The position numbers and the translations under genes were made by a program. A model generated the notes under the pieces. The model was given only the letters and a program-made list of their open reading frames with translations, did not search any database and was not told the DNA's origin. A stretch of DNA of 12,771 bases from Cyanobacteriota bacterium (GTDB lineage Bacteria > Cyanobacteriota > Cyanobacteriia > Leptolyngbyales > Leptolyngbyaceae): NCBI GenBank assembly GCA_027482985.1, contig JAIXVO010000691.1, forward strand, positions 1-12,771, given 5' to 3'. This document shows, piece after piece, positions 7,432 through 12,771 of the stretch. Each line of letters opens with the position of its first letter. The stretch's first letter is position 1.

Positions 7432-8309
7432 ACAGCTAATCTCCCGGCGGCACCGCCAACGGTTGCTGGAAATCCTAACAGGATGGAATAGTGGAGCCAC
7501 ATTGTCCAGGGATCGCTGAAACTGAGGCGTTGAAAGAATAGCAACATGAATGCGGCAGCGAGGAGCGAGACTAGATAACAGGCGATCGTTTCACTCAGAG
7601 GCCGCTGAAAAATGCCTCGCTGTTGCATCCGTTTACGTTGATCGGAAAAATCTGATTCAAACACAATTAAATAAGATGTCATCAAGGAAGCCAGCATCAG
7701 CGCGAGTAACCAACCTCCGGTGACAGATGCCGCCAGCATTGCGACCTCATCGGTGGGGGCAATATTGAAGGCAATAATGATGGCTCCAATTAAAGTCGCG
7801 CCAATATCTGCGATCGTGGCGTTAATTTCGTCGTTTTTAGGTCTCGATTCATTTGTCTGGGACTCTTCTGCCTCATCTGTTCGATTTCCACTCAATAACT
7901 GAGTGGATAGGGCAACGCCGATTGTAAATGGTACCCCTTCAAACAGAATTTTGCCCAAAGCCTCATGTAATGGCACCTGGGGAGTAATCTCCCGCAGCAG
8001 GATCAGGGTGATCGTACTGCAAATAATGCCGATCGCCAGTGCTTCCACACTATCCATCACTGCATCAATGGCGCGAATATCCTGCGTTTTGCGAAAGCCA
8101 GCCGTTCGGTTCAGCAAAAAGGCGACCACAAATCCCGTGATCAGGGCCAGGATCATGGCGGTTGGGGTGACACTGGAGCCAATCCACCAAACTTCCATTG
8201 TATAGAGGAGGGGAATGCCAAACAAAAAACCGCCGCACGCGCCCCGAATCAAATCTTGCCATTCTTGTTTCCAGGCAGATGAACGATAGCGATAGCGGAC
8301 ATTGCTCAT
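7428..8309 (-). CDS. TIGR02587-like multi-pass integral membrane protein
   Basis: 293 residues from ATG 8309; a TTG two codons upstream (8315) is a weaker alternative. Seven or eight hydrophobic segments are visible, at about residues 21-43, 49-67, 88-106, 119-139, 163-183, 188-214, 240-260 and 267-287. A hydrophilic loop (about 141-162) rich in Glu, Asn and Asp divides the protein in two, and a basic loop DQRKRMQQRG lies near 223-232. Charged residues within or beside hydrophobic segments (VMDSVEALAIG, LFEGVPFTIG, PTDEVAML) suggest a conduction or binding role, but the function is not known for the family. TIGR02587 members are described as spanning the membrane about seven times and as forming a two-gene unit with TIGR02588. 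Here the gene also follows a rhodopsin by 77 nt on the same strand, which suggests co-expression. It could be a transporter, channel or rhodopsin partner; nothing in the sequence decides. Confidence 0.78.
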   Translation of the reverse strand: MSNVRYRYRSSAWKQEWQDLIRGACGGFLFGIPLLYTMEVWWIGSSVTPTAMILALITGFVVAFLLNRTAGFRKTQDIRAIDAVMDSVEALAIGIICSTITLILLREITPQVPLHEALGKILFEGVPFTIGVALSTQLLSGNRTDEAEESQTNESRPKNDEINATIADIGATLIGAIIIAFNIAPTDEVAMLAASVTGGWLLALMLASLMTSYLIVFESDFSDQRKRMQQRGIFQRPLSETIACYLVSLLAAAFMLLFFQRLSFSDPWTMWLHYSILLGFPATVGGAAGRLAV

Positions 8310-8351
8310 AGTCAATTAATAATCCAGTAATCCCGATTATTTCTGATGACA

Positions 8352-8365
8352 AGGGCGATCGCCCT
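8352..8365. repeat. HIP1-cored 14-bp perfect palindrome between rhodopsin and TIGR02587 gene
   Basis: AGGGCGATCGCCCT is a perfect palindrome built around the cyanobacterial HIP1 octamer, in the 77-nt gap between the rhodopsin stop (8387) and the next start (8309). It has no loop and no T-run, so I do not call it a terminator. It is probably one of the many HIP1 sites in this genome. Confidence 0.5.
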
Positions 8366-8386
8366 CTACATTCCGATATATTTGCT

Positions 8387-9094
8387 TTACCCGTGGACTG
8401 ATGCGGGCGTGGGTGCAGGTTGAAAGTCGTTAGCTTGTTCAATTTGTTGTAAGGTGTTGAGCGAAAGCAATCCAAAACCGACTTTCGAGGCGATGTCGAG
8501 TAAGGTGTATCCACCAGTCTCACCCGCTTGATCTAACACGCCAAACCCTGTTCCTGCTAACATCCAGACGACTGGGTATAGTGTCCAGAGGATGACATGG
8601 GCGGCCAGTAATTTGCGAAAGGCTTTGCGCGATCGCGGATGGTGGGCTTCTGCTTCCGCGCGATAGGGCACCACCAGCATGAACAGGATCGACAGGAAGG
8701 CCCCACAACTGACGGCATACCAGATGTAGTTGATGGGTTTGGGGGAAATGGCGGACATCCCCCCAGTGGCAATCATGAACTGGTTGGCTCCGATTAAGCC
8801 GGCGATCAGGGGTAAACTGGTGCGGCCTAAAAAGGTCAAATCGAGAATGAGCAGGGGGGTGGATGTGAACCAGGTGATGTATCGTGCCCAGAAGGTGGGG
8901 CGATCGTGGATGACGCTAAATCCCTGTCCGAGCGCCATTGCTAGATAAAGGCCAGCGGCGATCAGGCAAATAAAGAAGTTGAGCGTATACAAAATTTTCC
9001 AGCGATCGCTGCGCCCTTGATGTGCCCCGTAGCCAAAGATCAGACAGCCGATCGCCATACTGAAAACGCCAAGCCACAACCACATCTGCACCAT
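8387..9094 (-). CDS. Microbial rhodopsin, TSD-motif light-driven anion (chloride) pump
   Basis: 235 residues, seven helices, typical length for the family. Helix C reads ARYITWFTSTPLLILDL. Aligned to bacteriorhodopsin, R71 matches R82, T74 the proton acceptor D85, S78 matches T89 and D85 matches D96, giving the motif T-S-D. TSD is the signature of the cyanobacterial halorhodopsins such as MrHR (Mastigocladopsis) and SyHR (Synechocystis), which pump chloride inward, and sulfate too for SyHR. Helix G contains LLDIASKVGFG with the counterion D200 (D212) and the retinal Schiff-base lysine K204 (K216). Helix F keeps W170, Y173, P174 and W177 of the retinal pocket; E192 matches the proton-release residue E204. 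L82 at the spectral-tuning site suggests green absorption. Y126 replaces W138, so there is no glycine-type opening for a carotenoid antenna. A purine-rich GAGGCGGGA lies just upstream of the ATG. The gene is first of a probable three-gene unit. It is not a proton pump, because the acceptor aspartate is absent. Confidence 0.95.
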   Translation of the reverse strand: MVQMWLWLGVFSMAIGCLIFGYGAHQGRSDRWKILYTLNFFICLIAAGLYLAMALGQGFSVIHDRPTFWARYITWFTSTPLLILDLTFLGRTSLPLIAGLIGANQFMIATGGMSAISPKPINYIWYAVSCGAFLSILFMLVVPYRAEAEAHHPRSRKAFRKLLAAHVILWTLYPVVWMLAGTGFGVLDQAGETGGYTLLDIASKVGFGLLSLNTLQQIEQANDFQPAPTPASVHG

Positions 9095-9458
9095 CGTCCC
9101 GCCTCATGAATGATTTGTCACTGTTGCTAGAATTACAAGCTTTGTTGGGATGGACATTATTCTTAAGGCAGATTTTGTGAGCGGCTGGATAAGTCGTCTA
9201 AAAACTCTGGATGGCAGTAAAATGCTGCTGAATATTTATTTGAAATAAAAATATCGTGTGAAAAGTCTGTTATCAAACTGTTGCTCTCTGTTGCAATGGC
9301 TATGTATTTCTTACATTTGCTTACGGGATTGCTATCTCTAGAGGGAAAAGCTGGAAGAATGAGGACATTTGCCGTCTTTAATTTCCTGGAGCGAGGATAA
9401 AGTTGGCGATGACGACTTCAAAAAAACTCACTCTGTACCAAACATGGAGCGATCGCAA
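9095..9458. promoter_or_regulatory. Divergent intergenic region between rhodopsin and TMEM175 genes
   Basis: This 364-nt stretch separates two divergently transcribed genes and must hold promoters for both unless the plus-strand gene starts earlier (TTG 9369). It is AT-rich compared with its neighbours, mainly at 9140-9330. I found no -35/-10 pair good enough to place a promoter on either strand. Its clearest structure is the AT-rich dyad at 9232-9252. No open frame with a start and ribosome-binding site stands out in 9110-9360. Confidence 0.55.
9232..9252. promoter_or_regulatory. AT-rich near-perfect dyad, possible operator
   Basis: TTTATTT (9235-9241) and AAATAAA (9243-9249) are perfect 7-bp arms around a single G at 9242. 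Past one A/A mismatch the symmetry continues for 2 bp on each side (9232-9252), so 9 of 10 arm positions match. It lies about 140 nt upstream of the rhodopsin start and about 215 nt upstream of the TMEM175 start. The shape fits a site for a dimeric regulator serving both directions, but AT-rich dyads also arise by chance. Confidence 0.3.
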
Positions 9459-10034
9459 ATGGGCAAAGGGAGAATCGAAGCATTTAGTGATGGAGTCATT
9501 GCGATTCTGATTACGATTATGGTGCTGGAGCTGAAAATACCTCATACGACGGAGTTTGCGGCATTGCGTCCCCTGATTCCGGTCTTTCTCAGTTATACCT
9601 TGAGTTTTATTTACCTGGGCATTTATTGGAATAACCATCATCATCTCTTTCAAGCGGCGCATCAGGTGAATGGTCATGTCTTATGGGCCAACTTGCATCT
9701 GTTATTTTGGTTGTCCCTGATTCCCTTTGTCACGGCTTGGGCGGGTGAGACGCAATTTGCGGCCATTCCGGTGTTTTGTTATGGGGTGGTATTTTTGCTG
9801 GCAGCGATGGCTTATTTCGTGCTGAATCATAGTCTGGCGGCTTTTCATGGGAAAGAATCCAAATTGGCGATCGCTCTGGGGCAAGATTGCAAAGGTAAAG
9901 TGTCGGTCGCGATGTATATCATGGCCGTTCTCGTCGCCCTGGTCTTGCCGTGGTTGGCGTGTCTGCTCTATGCCCTGGTCGCAGTCCTGTGGTTCATTCC
10001 CGATCAGCGGATTGAGCGCTTGCTTTCTTCCTGA
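9459..10034 (+). CDS. TMEM175-family (DUF1211) potassium channel-like membrane protein
   Basis: 191 residues from ATG 9459, chosen because GGAG (9446-9449) lies 9 nt upstream and because family members begin a few residues before the RxxxFSDG motif; ATG 9444 and TTG 9369 are in frame upstream. The signature is GRIEAFSDGVIAILITIMVLELK (near residues 4-26), then LGIYWNNHHHLF (53-64) and WLSLIPFVTAWAGE (84-97). Six hydrophobic segments are seen at about 8-26, 37-58, 73-94, 103-122, 148-164 and 166-181, which equals one repeat of the bacterial proteins. Bacterial TMEM175 forms tetrameric potassium-selective leak channels in the cytoplasmic membrane, with the pore lined by helix 1. The gene is divergent from the rhodopsin and followed on the same strand by the NmrA-like gene 65 nt later. 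The family call is firm; the conductance of this member is inferred. Confidence 0.9.
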   Translation: MGKGRIEAFSDGVIAILITIMVLELKIPHTTEFAALRPLIPVFLSYTLSFIYLGIYWNNHHHLFQAAHQVNGHVLWANLHLLFWLSLIPFVTAWAGETQFAAIPVFCYGVVFLLAAMAYFVLNHSLAAFHGKESKLAIALGQDCKGKVSVAMYIMAVLVALVLPWLACLLYALVAVLWFIPDQRIERLLSS

Positions 10035-10099
10035 GGCTAATGTGGGCTGCTGGTTTGGTTTGGGGGTAAAGCGGTAACCGTTTTCTGAGGATAGCAATC

Positions 10100-10999
10100 A
10101 TGACGATATTGGTGACCGGTGCCACAGGGAATCTTGGGGGTGCCGTAATTGAACAGTTGCGGCACACAGCGATTCCGTTGCGGGCGTTGGTGCGCGATCG
10201 CGCGAAAGCGACTGCCTTAGCCGCTCAGGGCGTTGAACTGGTACAGGGCGATTTGAGCCAGCCAGCGGATCTAGTCGCGGCGTTGACGGGGGTGGATGCC
10301 GCATTTTTGGTGATGCCGAATGACCCGCAACAGGTGGCGCTGGAATGTGGGTTGATTGATGCCGCACGACAGGCGGGGGTGCGGTATGTGGTGAAGCTAT
10401 CGGTGTTGCGATCGGGCGAACTGCCCAGTACTTTGCAACAGTGGCATCGCCAAATTGAACAACATCTGGAAGCATCGGGTCTGGCCTGGACGCATCTTCG
10501 CCCGAATATGTTGATGCAAAATATGCGCTGGTTCGCTGCTGGGATGGTACAACAGGGCGCGTTGTATCACTCGGTGGGAGAAACAGCGATCGCCCATGTC
10601 GATGTTCGCGATGTGGCGGCAGTGGCAGCCCTCTGTTTGAGTCAACCGGGACATGAGTCGCAAGCTTATGATTTGACTGGCCCAGAAGCAGTTTCATTGA
10701 CGCAAGTTGCCGCCTATTTTGCCGCAGCCTTACAGCGACCTGTGCAGTATGTTGCGATCAGTCCAGCCGCAATGAAAGCCGCTCGGCTGGCGAATGGCGA
10801 ACCGGAATGGTATCTGGATGCCGAAGCGGAATTGTTTGCTTGCTGGCAGACGGGCGCTGGGTCAGCCGTGACCTCGACGATCGCCGATTTGCTCCAGCGA
10901 TCGCCCACGTCGTTTGCCGATTTTGTACCGGACTATGTGCAGACGCATCCGGAGTTATTTGCCCCGGCTGATCGGCCTGCGACTTTCCCCAATGCTTAA
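10100..10999 (+). CDS. NmrA-like NAD(P)-binding protein (atypical SDR, quinone-oxidoreductase-2 type)
   Basis: 299 residues, with GAGG 9 nt before the ATG. The N terminus TILVTGATGNLGG (2-14) is the glycine-rich TGxxGxxG dinucleotide loop, and RALVRDRAKA (28-37) places arginines where an NADP phosphate would sit. Later landmarks are VELVQGDLSQP (45-55), VKLSVLRSGE (98-107), HRQIEQHLEASGLAWTHLRP (116-135) followed by NMLMQN, HVDVRDVAAVAAL (166-178) and a DLTGPEA strand (191-197). This order is that of the NmrA / QOR2-like / atypical SDR group, which includes redox sensors, quinone reductases and azoreductase-like enzymes. The YxxxK pair of classical SDRs is absent. The protein is soluble and cytoplasmic. 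It lies 65 nt after the channel gene and 33 nt before a second dehydrogenase-like gene, so co-transcription is likely. The substrate is unknown. Confidence 0.85.
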   Translation: MTILVTGATGNLGGAVIEQLRHTAIPLRALVRDRAKATALAAQGVELVQGDLSQPADLVAALTGVDAAFLVMPNDPQQVALECGLIDAARQAGVRYVVKLSVLRSGELPSTLQQWHRQIEQHLEASGLAWTHLRPNMLMQNMRWFAAGMVQQGALYHSVGETAIAHVDVRDVAAVAALCLSQPGHESQAYDLTGPEAVSLTQVAAYFAAALQRPVQYVAISPAAMKAARLANGEPEWYLDAEAELFACWQTGAGSAVTSTIADLLQRSPTSFADFVPDYVQTHPELFAPADRPATFPNA

Positions 11000-11032
11000 G
11001 GCAATGTTGTGTCGAATTGAGGAGAGTGTGAC

Positions 11033-11692
11033 ATGAATCAACCCGTTTGCGCCATTGTGGGGTTTGGCCCCGGTGTCAGTATGGGGGTTGCCAAAGCCTT
11101 TGGGCAGGCGGGTTATGGGCTGGCGCTGATCGCTCGAAATCCAACCAAATTGGCTGCTGCTGCCACCGCTTTACAACAACAGGGGCTGACCGTTCAGACT
11201 TTTGCCGCCGATGCCGGACAGCCGGACGCTCTGGTACAGGCGATGACCCAGGTGCAGGCGGCGATGGGCGATCCGGAGGTGTTGGTCTACAATGCGGCGA
11301 CTTTTACGGTGGGACAGCCGACGACGCTGACGGTGGCACAATTGACCGCTGACTGGCGCGTGAATGTGGTCGGGGCGCTGGTGGCGGTGCAGCAAGTGGT
11401 GCCCACTATGCGATCGCAGGGCAAGGGCACGATTTTATTAACGGGGGGTGGGCTTGCGTTTAACCCGATGGTGGATGTCGCGTCCCTGGCGATCGGCAAA
11501 GCGGGGCTGCGCAATCTCACGTTTAGTTTGGCGCAAGAGTTAGCCAGCAGCGGGATTCATGTCGCGACGGTGACGATCTGCGGCATGGTGGCTCCGGGGA
11601 CATTGTTTGATCCAGATGCGATCGCCCAGGCTTATATCGCATTGCACAATCAGGCGACGACAGAGTGGCAAACCGAATGGGTGTACCAGTAA
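11033..11692 (+). CDS. Atypical short-chain dehydrogenase/reductase lacking the catalytic tyrosine
   Basis: 219 residues; GAGGAGAG lies 8 nt before the ATG. The Rossmann start CAIVGFGPGVSMGVAKAF (6-23) has a modified glycine loop (GxGxGxxxG). The beta3 region has FAADAGQPDAL (57-67), then VYNAATF (85-91, a variant of the NAG motif), the structural N111 and ILLTGGGLAFNP (134-145). In a normal SDR the serine sits at or near G139 and the tyrosine four residues before the lysine; here the region reads SLAIGKAGLRNL (151-162), so K156 is present while the tyrosine position is L152. It may therefore bind NAD(P) without ordinary alcohol/ketone catalysis, or use another mechanism. A subgroup with SLAIGKAG-like sequence seems familiar to me, so this is probably not decay. 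It follows the NmrA-like gene by 33 nt and ends 18 nt from a convergent gene. Confidence 0.85.
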   Translation: MNQPVCAIVGFGPGVSMGVAKAFGQAGYGLALIARNPTKLAAAATALQQQGLTVQTFAADAGQPDALVQAMTQVQAAMGDPEVLVYNAATFTVGQPTTLTVAQLTADWRVNVVGALVAVQQVVPTMRSQGKGTILLTGGGLAFNPMVDVASLAIGKAGLRNLTFSLAQELASSGIHVATVTICGMVAPGTLFDPDAIAQAYIALHNQATTEWQTEWVYQ

Positions 11693-11710
11693 AGCTGCCC
11701 AATCTGTGTT

Positions 11711-12607
11711 TTAGCTAGTCTGGGGGGCGTAGGAGATAACGGCGGCGGGTTGAGAGAGGTCGCGATCGACCCGGACGAAAAACAAACTGCCATCGGTGGA
11801 AATATGGCGCGGCAGGGTGCTAAAGCTGGGGCAATAGGCGAAGTGTCCAGCGGCAAAGGGGTAGTCGCCAATGTGGCAAGTTCCCGCTAAACCGTAGGCT
11901 TCCTCGTTATACGCCTGAATCATCATCTGACCGCCGTCATAGTGGGGCAGCAGGGTGAGGAGCCAGGTGCCGCCGCCGTTGGCTGCTTTCCGGAGCCACT
12001 TTTTGCTGGCGGTGACAAATTGTGACGTATCCGTTTTGCCCCAGGACAACCGTTTGCTATCCACAAGAGGAATCCATTCACTCAAGCGTGACTCAGGCTG
12101 GTGGGGTGCATCTTGATAGCCGATCTGTTGATTTGTCATCCATAAAAGTTCTACTGTTGACTCGCCTAAAACTTGCCATTGACCGACTCGCACACCAGCT
12201 GGAATAAACGTATAACTATGGGACTGGAGTTGCCAATCATCAATCTGTAGCGTCCCTTGCAGCACAAAGATTTCGATATCTGCCGTGAATCTGCCTGCTG
12301 GCAACTCAAATTCAGGTGGTAGTACCACCTTCGCCGTGACCGCACCATTTTGATGCCAGGACAGAACTTGCTGTGTTCCCATCCAGGGTGCTGCCGGACT
12401 GCCTGCAATTTGCCAGGGCGTGACGGGGACGGCTTGACTATCCAAGAACTGATACTGACGTGGTTGGGGTTGTGCCGCGATCGCTGTGCAGCGTCCCGAT
12501 AAATTCATCCCACTCCGCCCATCGCCGCCCCAATCTTCGGGCATCAGAATCGGGCGATCGGTCGTTGCCGTCGGCGCGATCGCCCCCAGTGGCTCCGAGT
12601 TCTCCAT
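11711..12607 (-). CDS. Double-cupin protein, DUF4437-like
   Basis: 298 residues from ATG 12607. A GAGAGA stretch 8-13 nt upstream and GAGGAG further up are possible ribosome-binding sites. No signal peptide is present, so the protein is likely cytoplasmic. The first cupin (about residues 75-160) shows GRFTADIEIFVLQGTLQIDD and SHSYTFIPAGV. The second (about 185-290) shows NEEAYGLAGTCHIGDYPFAAGHFAYCP. The usual HxH metal ligands of cupin motif 1 are not kept in either half, though E112 and E235/E236 sit where the motif glutamate would be, so metal binding is uncertain. The general plan matches the DUF4437 / ChrR-like cupin group, whose function is mostly unknown. The gene is convergent with the SDR gene (18-nt gap) and has its own upstream region. 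The cupin fold is well supported, the exact family less so. Confidence 0.7.
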   Translation of the reverse strand: MENSEPLGAIAPTATTDRPILMPEDWGGDGRSGMNLSGRCTAIAAQPQPRQYQFLDSQAVPVTPWQIAGSPAAPWMGTQQVLSWHQNGAVTAKVVLPPEFELPAGRFTADIEIFVLQGTLQIDDWQLQSHSYTFIPAGVRVGQWQVLGESTVELLWMTNQQIGYQDAPHQPESRLSEWIPLVDSKRLSWGKTDTSQFVTASKKWLRKAANGGGTWLLTLLPHYDGGQMMIQAYNEEAYGLAGTCHIGDYPFAAGHFAYCPSFSTLPRHISTDGSLFFVRVDRDLSQPAAVISYAPQTS

Positions 12608-12672
12608 CTAATGTCTCTCACTCCTCAGGGCAAATCGCATAAACACTCTCATGGTATCGAAAAAGCGTCTGG

Positions 12673-12693
12673 ATAGAACCCACTCAGTTCTAT
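12673..12693. promoter_or_regulatory. Inverted repeat upstream of the cupin gene
   Basis: ATAGAAC (12673-12679) and GTTCTAT (12687-12693) are perfect 7-bp arms around a 7-nt centre, about 65-85 nt upstream of the cupin gene's start on the minus strand. It could be an operator or a small RNA hairpin. No T-run follows on either side. I see nothing else definite in 12608-12738. Confidence 0.25.
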
Positions 12694-12740
12694 GAATCCG
12701 ATAGTGGTTTTCCTGCATATTGGGAAAGTTTTGTGATTGT

Positions 12741-12771
12741 GGTGCGTTACGCTAACGCTAACGGCACCCTA
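12741..12771. repeat. Cyanobacterial GTTACGCTAACGCTAACG palindromic repeat (reaches window edge)
   Basis: GGTGCGTTACGCTAACGCTA followed by ACGGCACCCTA is a near-perfect palindrome: GGTGCGTTA pairs with TAACGGCACC, with one extra G, and the CGCTAACG unit partly repeats. Short repeats of this kind (GGTGCGTTA...TAACGCACC) are spread through many cyanobacterial genomes, often next to genes and probably as MITE-like or REP-like elements. This copy may continue past the right edge. Confidence 0.65.

Noticed and set aside
7432..7500. Longer N terminus of the TIGR02588-like protein starting at 7500
   Set aside because: It lies inside the coding region of the upstream gene, and the ATGA overlap start at 7431 is the natural one.
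8352..8365. Palindrome as a rho-independent terminator between rhodopsin and the TIGR02587-like gene
   Set aside because: No loop and no T-run on either strand; it is a HIP1-centred site.
8387..9094. Proton pump or sensory rhodopsin reading
   Set aside because: T74 replaces the acceptor aspartate required by proton pumps, and no transducer gene lies next to it; TSD fits the anion-pump group.
9369..9458. TTG 9369 or ATG 9444 as the start of the TMEM175-like gene
   Set aside because: The added residues are hydrophilic and not typical of the family; ATG 9459 has a GGAG at 9-nt spacing. TTG 9369 does have a GAGG nearby, so it is not fully excluded.
10098..10697. Long minus-strand open frame opposite the NmrA-like gene
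   Set aside because: Pro/His/Arg-rich translation with no domain character; it is the antisense shadow of a clearly conserved plus-strand gene.
1..12771. CRISPR arrays, tRNA/rRNA genes, insertion sequences
   Set aside because: No regularly spaced repeats, no recognisable RNA gene and no transposase-like frame or terminal repeats were seen on either strand.

Overview
The window looks like chromosomal DNA from a cyanobacterium. The strongest sign is the octamer GCGATCGC (HIP1), of which I counted about 35 copies by eye, inside and between genes. The gene families fit this: a cyanobacterial-type TSD rhodopsin, the TIGR02587/TIGR02588 membrane pair, and a GTTACGCTAACGCTAACG repeat at the right edge. 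No rRNA, tRNA, transposase, phage gene or CRISPR array is visible. The species cannot be named from this.

Layout. (1) 1-1100, plus strand: 3' part of a conserved cyanobacterial-looking protein with a possible DNA-binding segment; its start lies left of the window. (2) 1268-6957, plus strand: a tight five-gene run with gaps of 0-20 nt. It encodes a secreted SH3-domain protein, a PaaK/CapK-like adenylate-forming enzyme with a long unassigned C-terminal half, and three GT-A (family 2-like) glycosyltransferases, two of which carry the galactosyltransferase-type GWGxEDQ motif. This is probably a cell-surface or exported glycan pathway. (3) 9094 down to 6976, minus strand: a microbial rhodopsin with anion-pump motif T-S-D, then a multi-pass TIGR02587-like protein, then a TIGR02588-like single-pass protein whose start overlaps the preceding stop (ATGA). 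(4) 9095-9458: a divergent intergenic region with an AT-rich near-perfect dyad at its centre. (5) 9459-11692, plus strand: a TMEM175-family K+ channel-like protein, an NmrA-like NAD(P)-binding protein and an atypical SDR lacking the catalytic tyrosine. (6) 12607 down to 11711, minus strand: a double-cupin, DUF4437-like protein. (7) 12608-12771: non-coding, with a small dyad and the cyanobacterial repeat.

The most interesting part is the block at 6976-10034. A predicted light-driven inward anion pump is followed, probably in one transcript, by two membrane proteins of unknown function known as a conserved pair, and it faces a predicted potassium channel across a shared intergenic region. A simple hypothesis is a light-powered ion-uptake (KCl/osmotic) module in which TIGR02587/88 are accessory or regulatory membrane components. 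The rhodopsin assignment is strong. The functional coupling is inference. No retinal-forming gene (carotenoid cleavage oxygenase, Blh/Brp) is present in the window.
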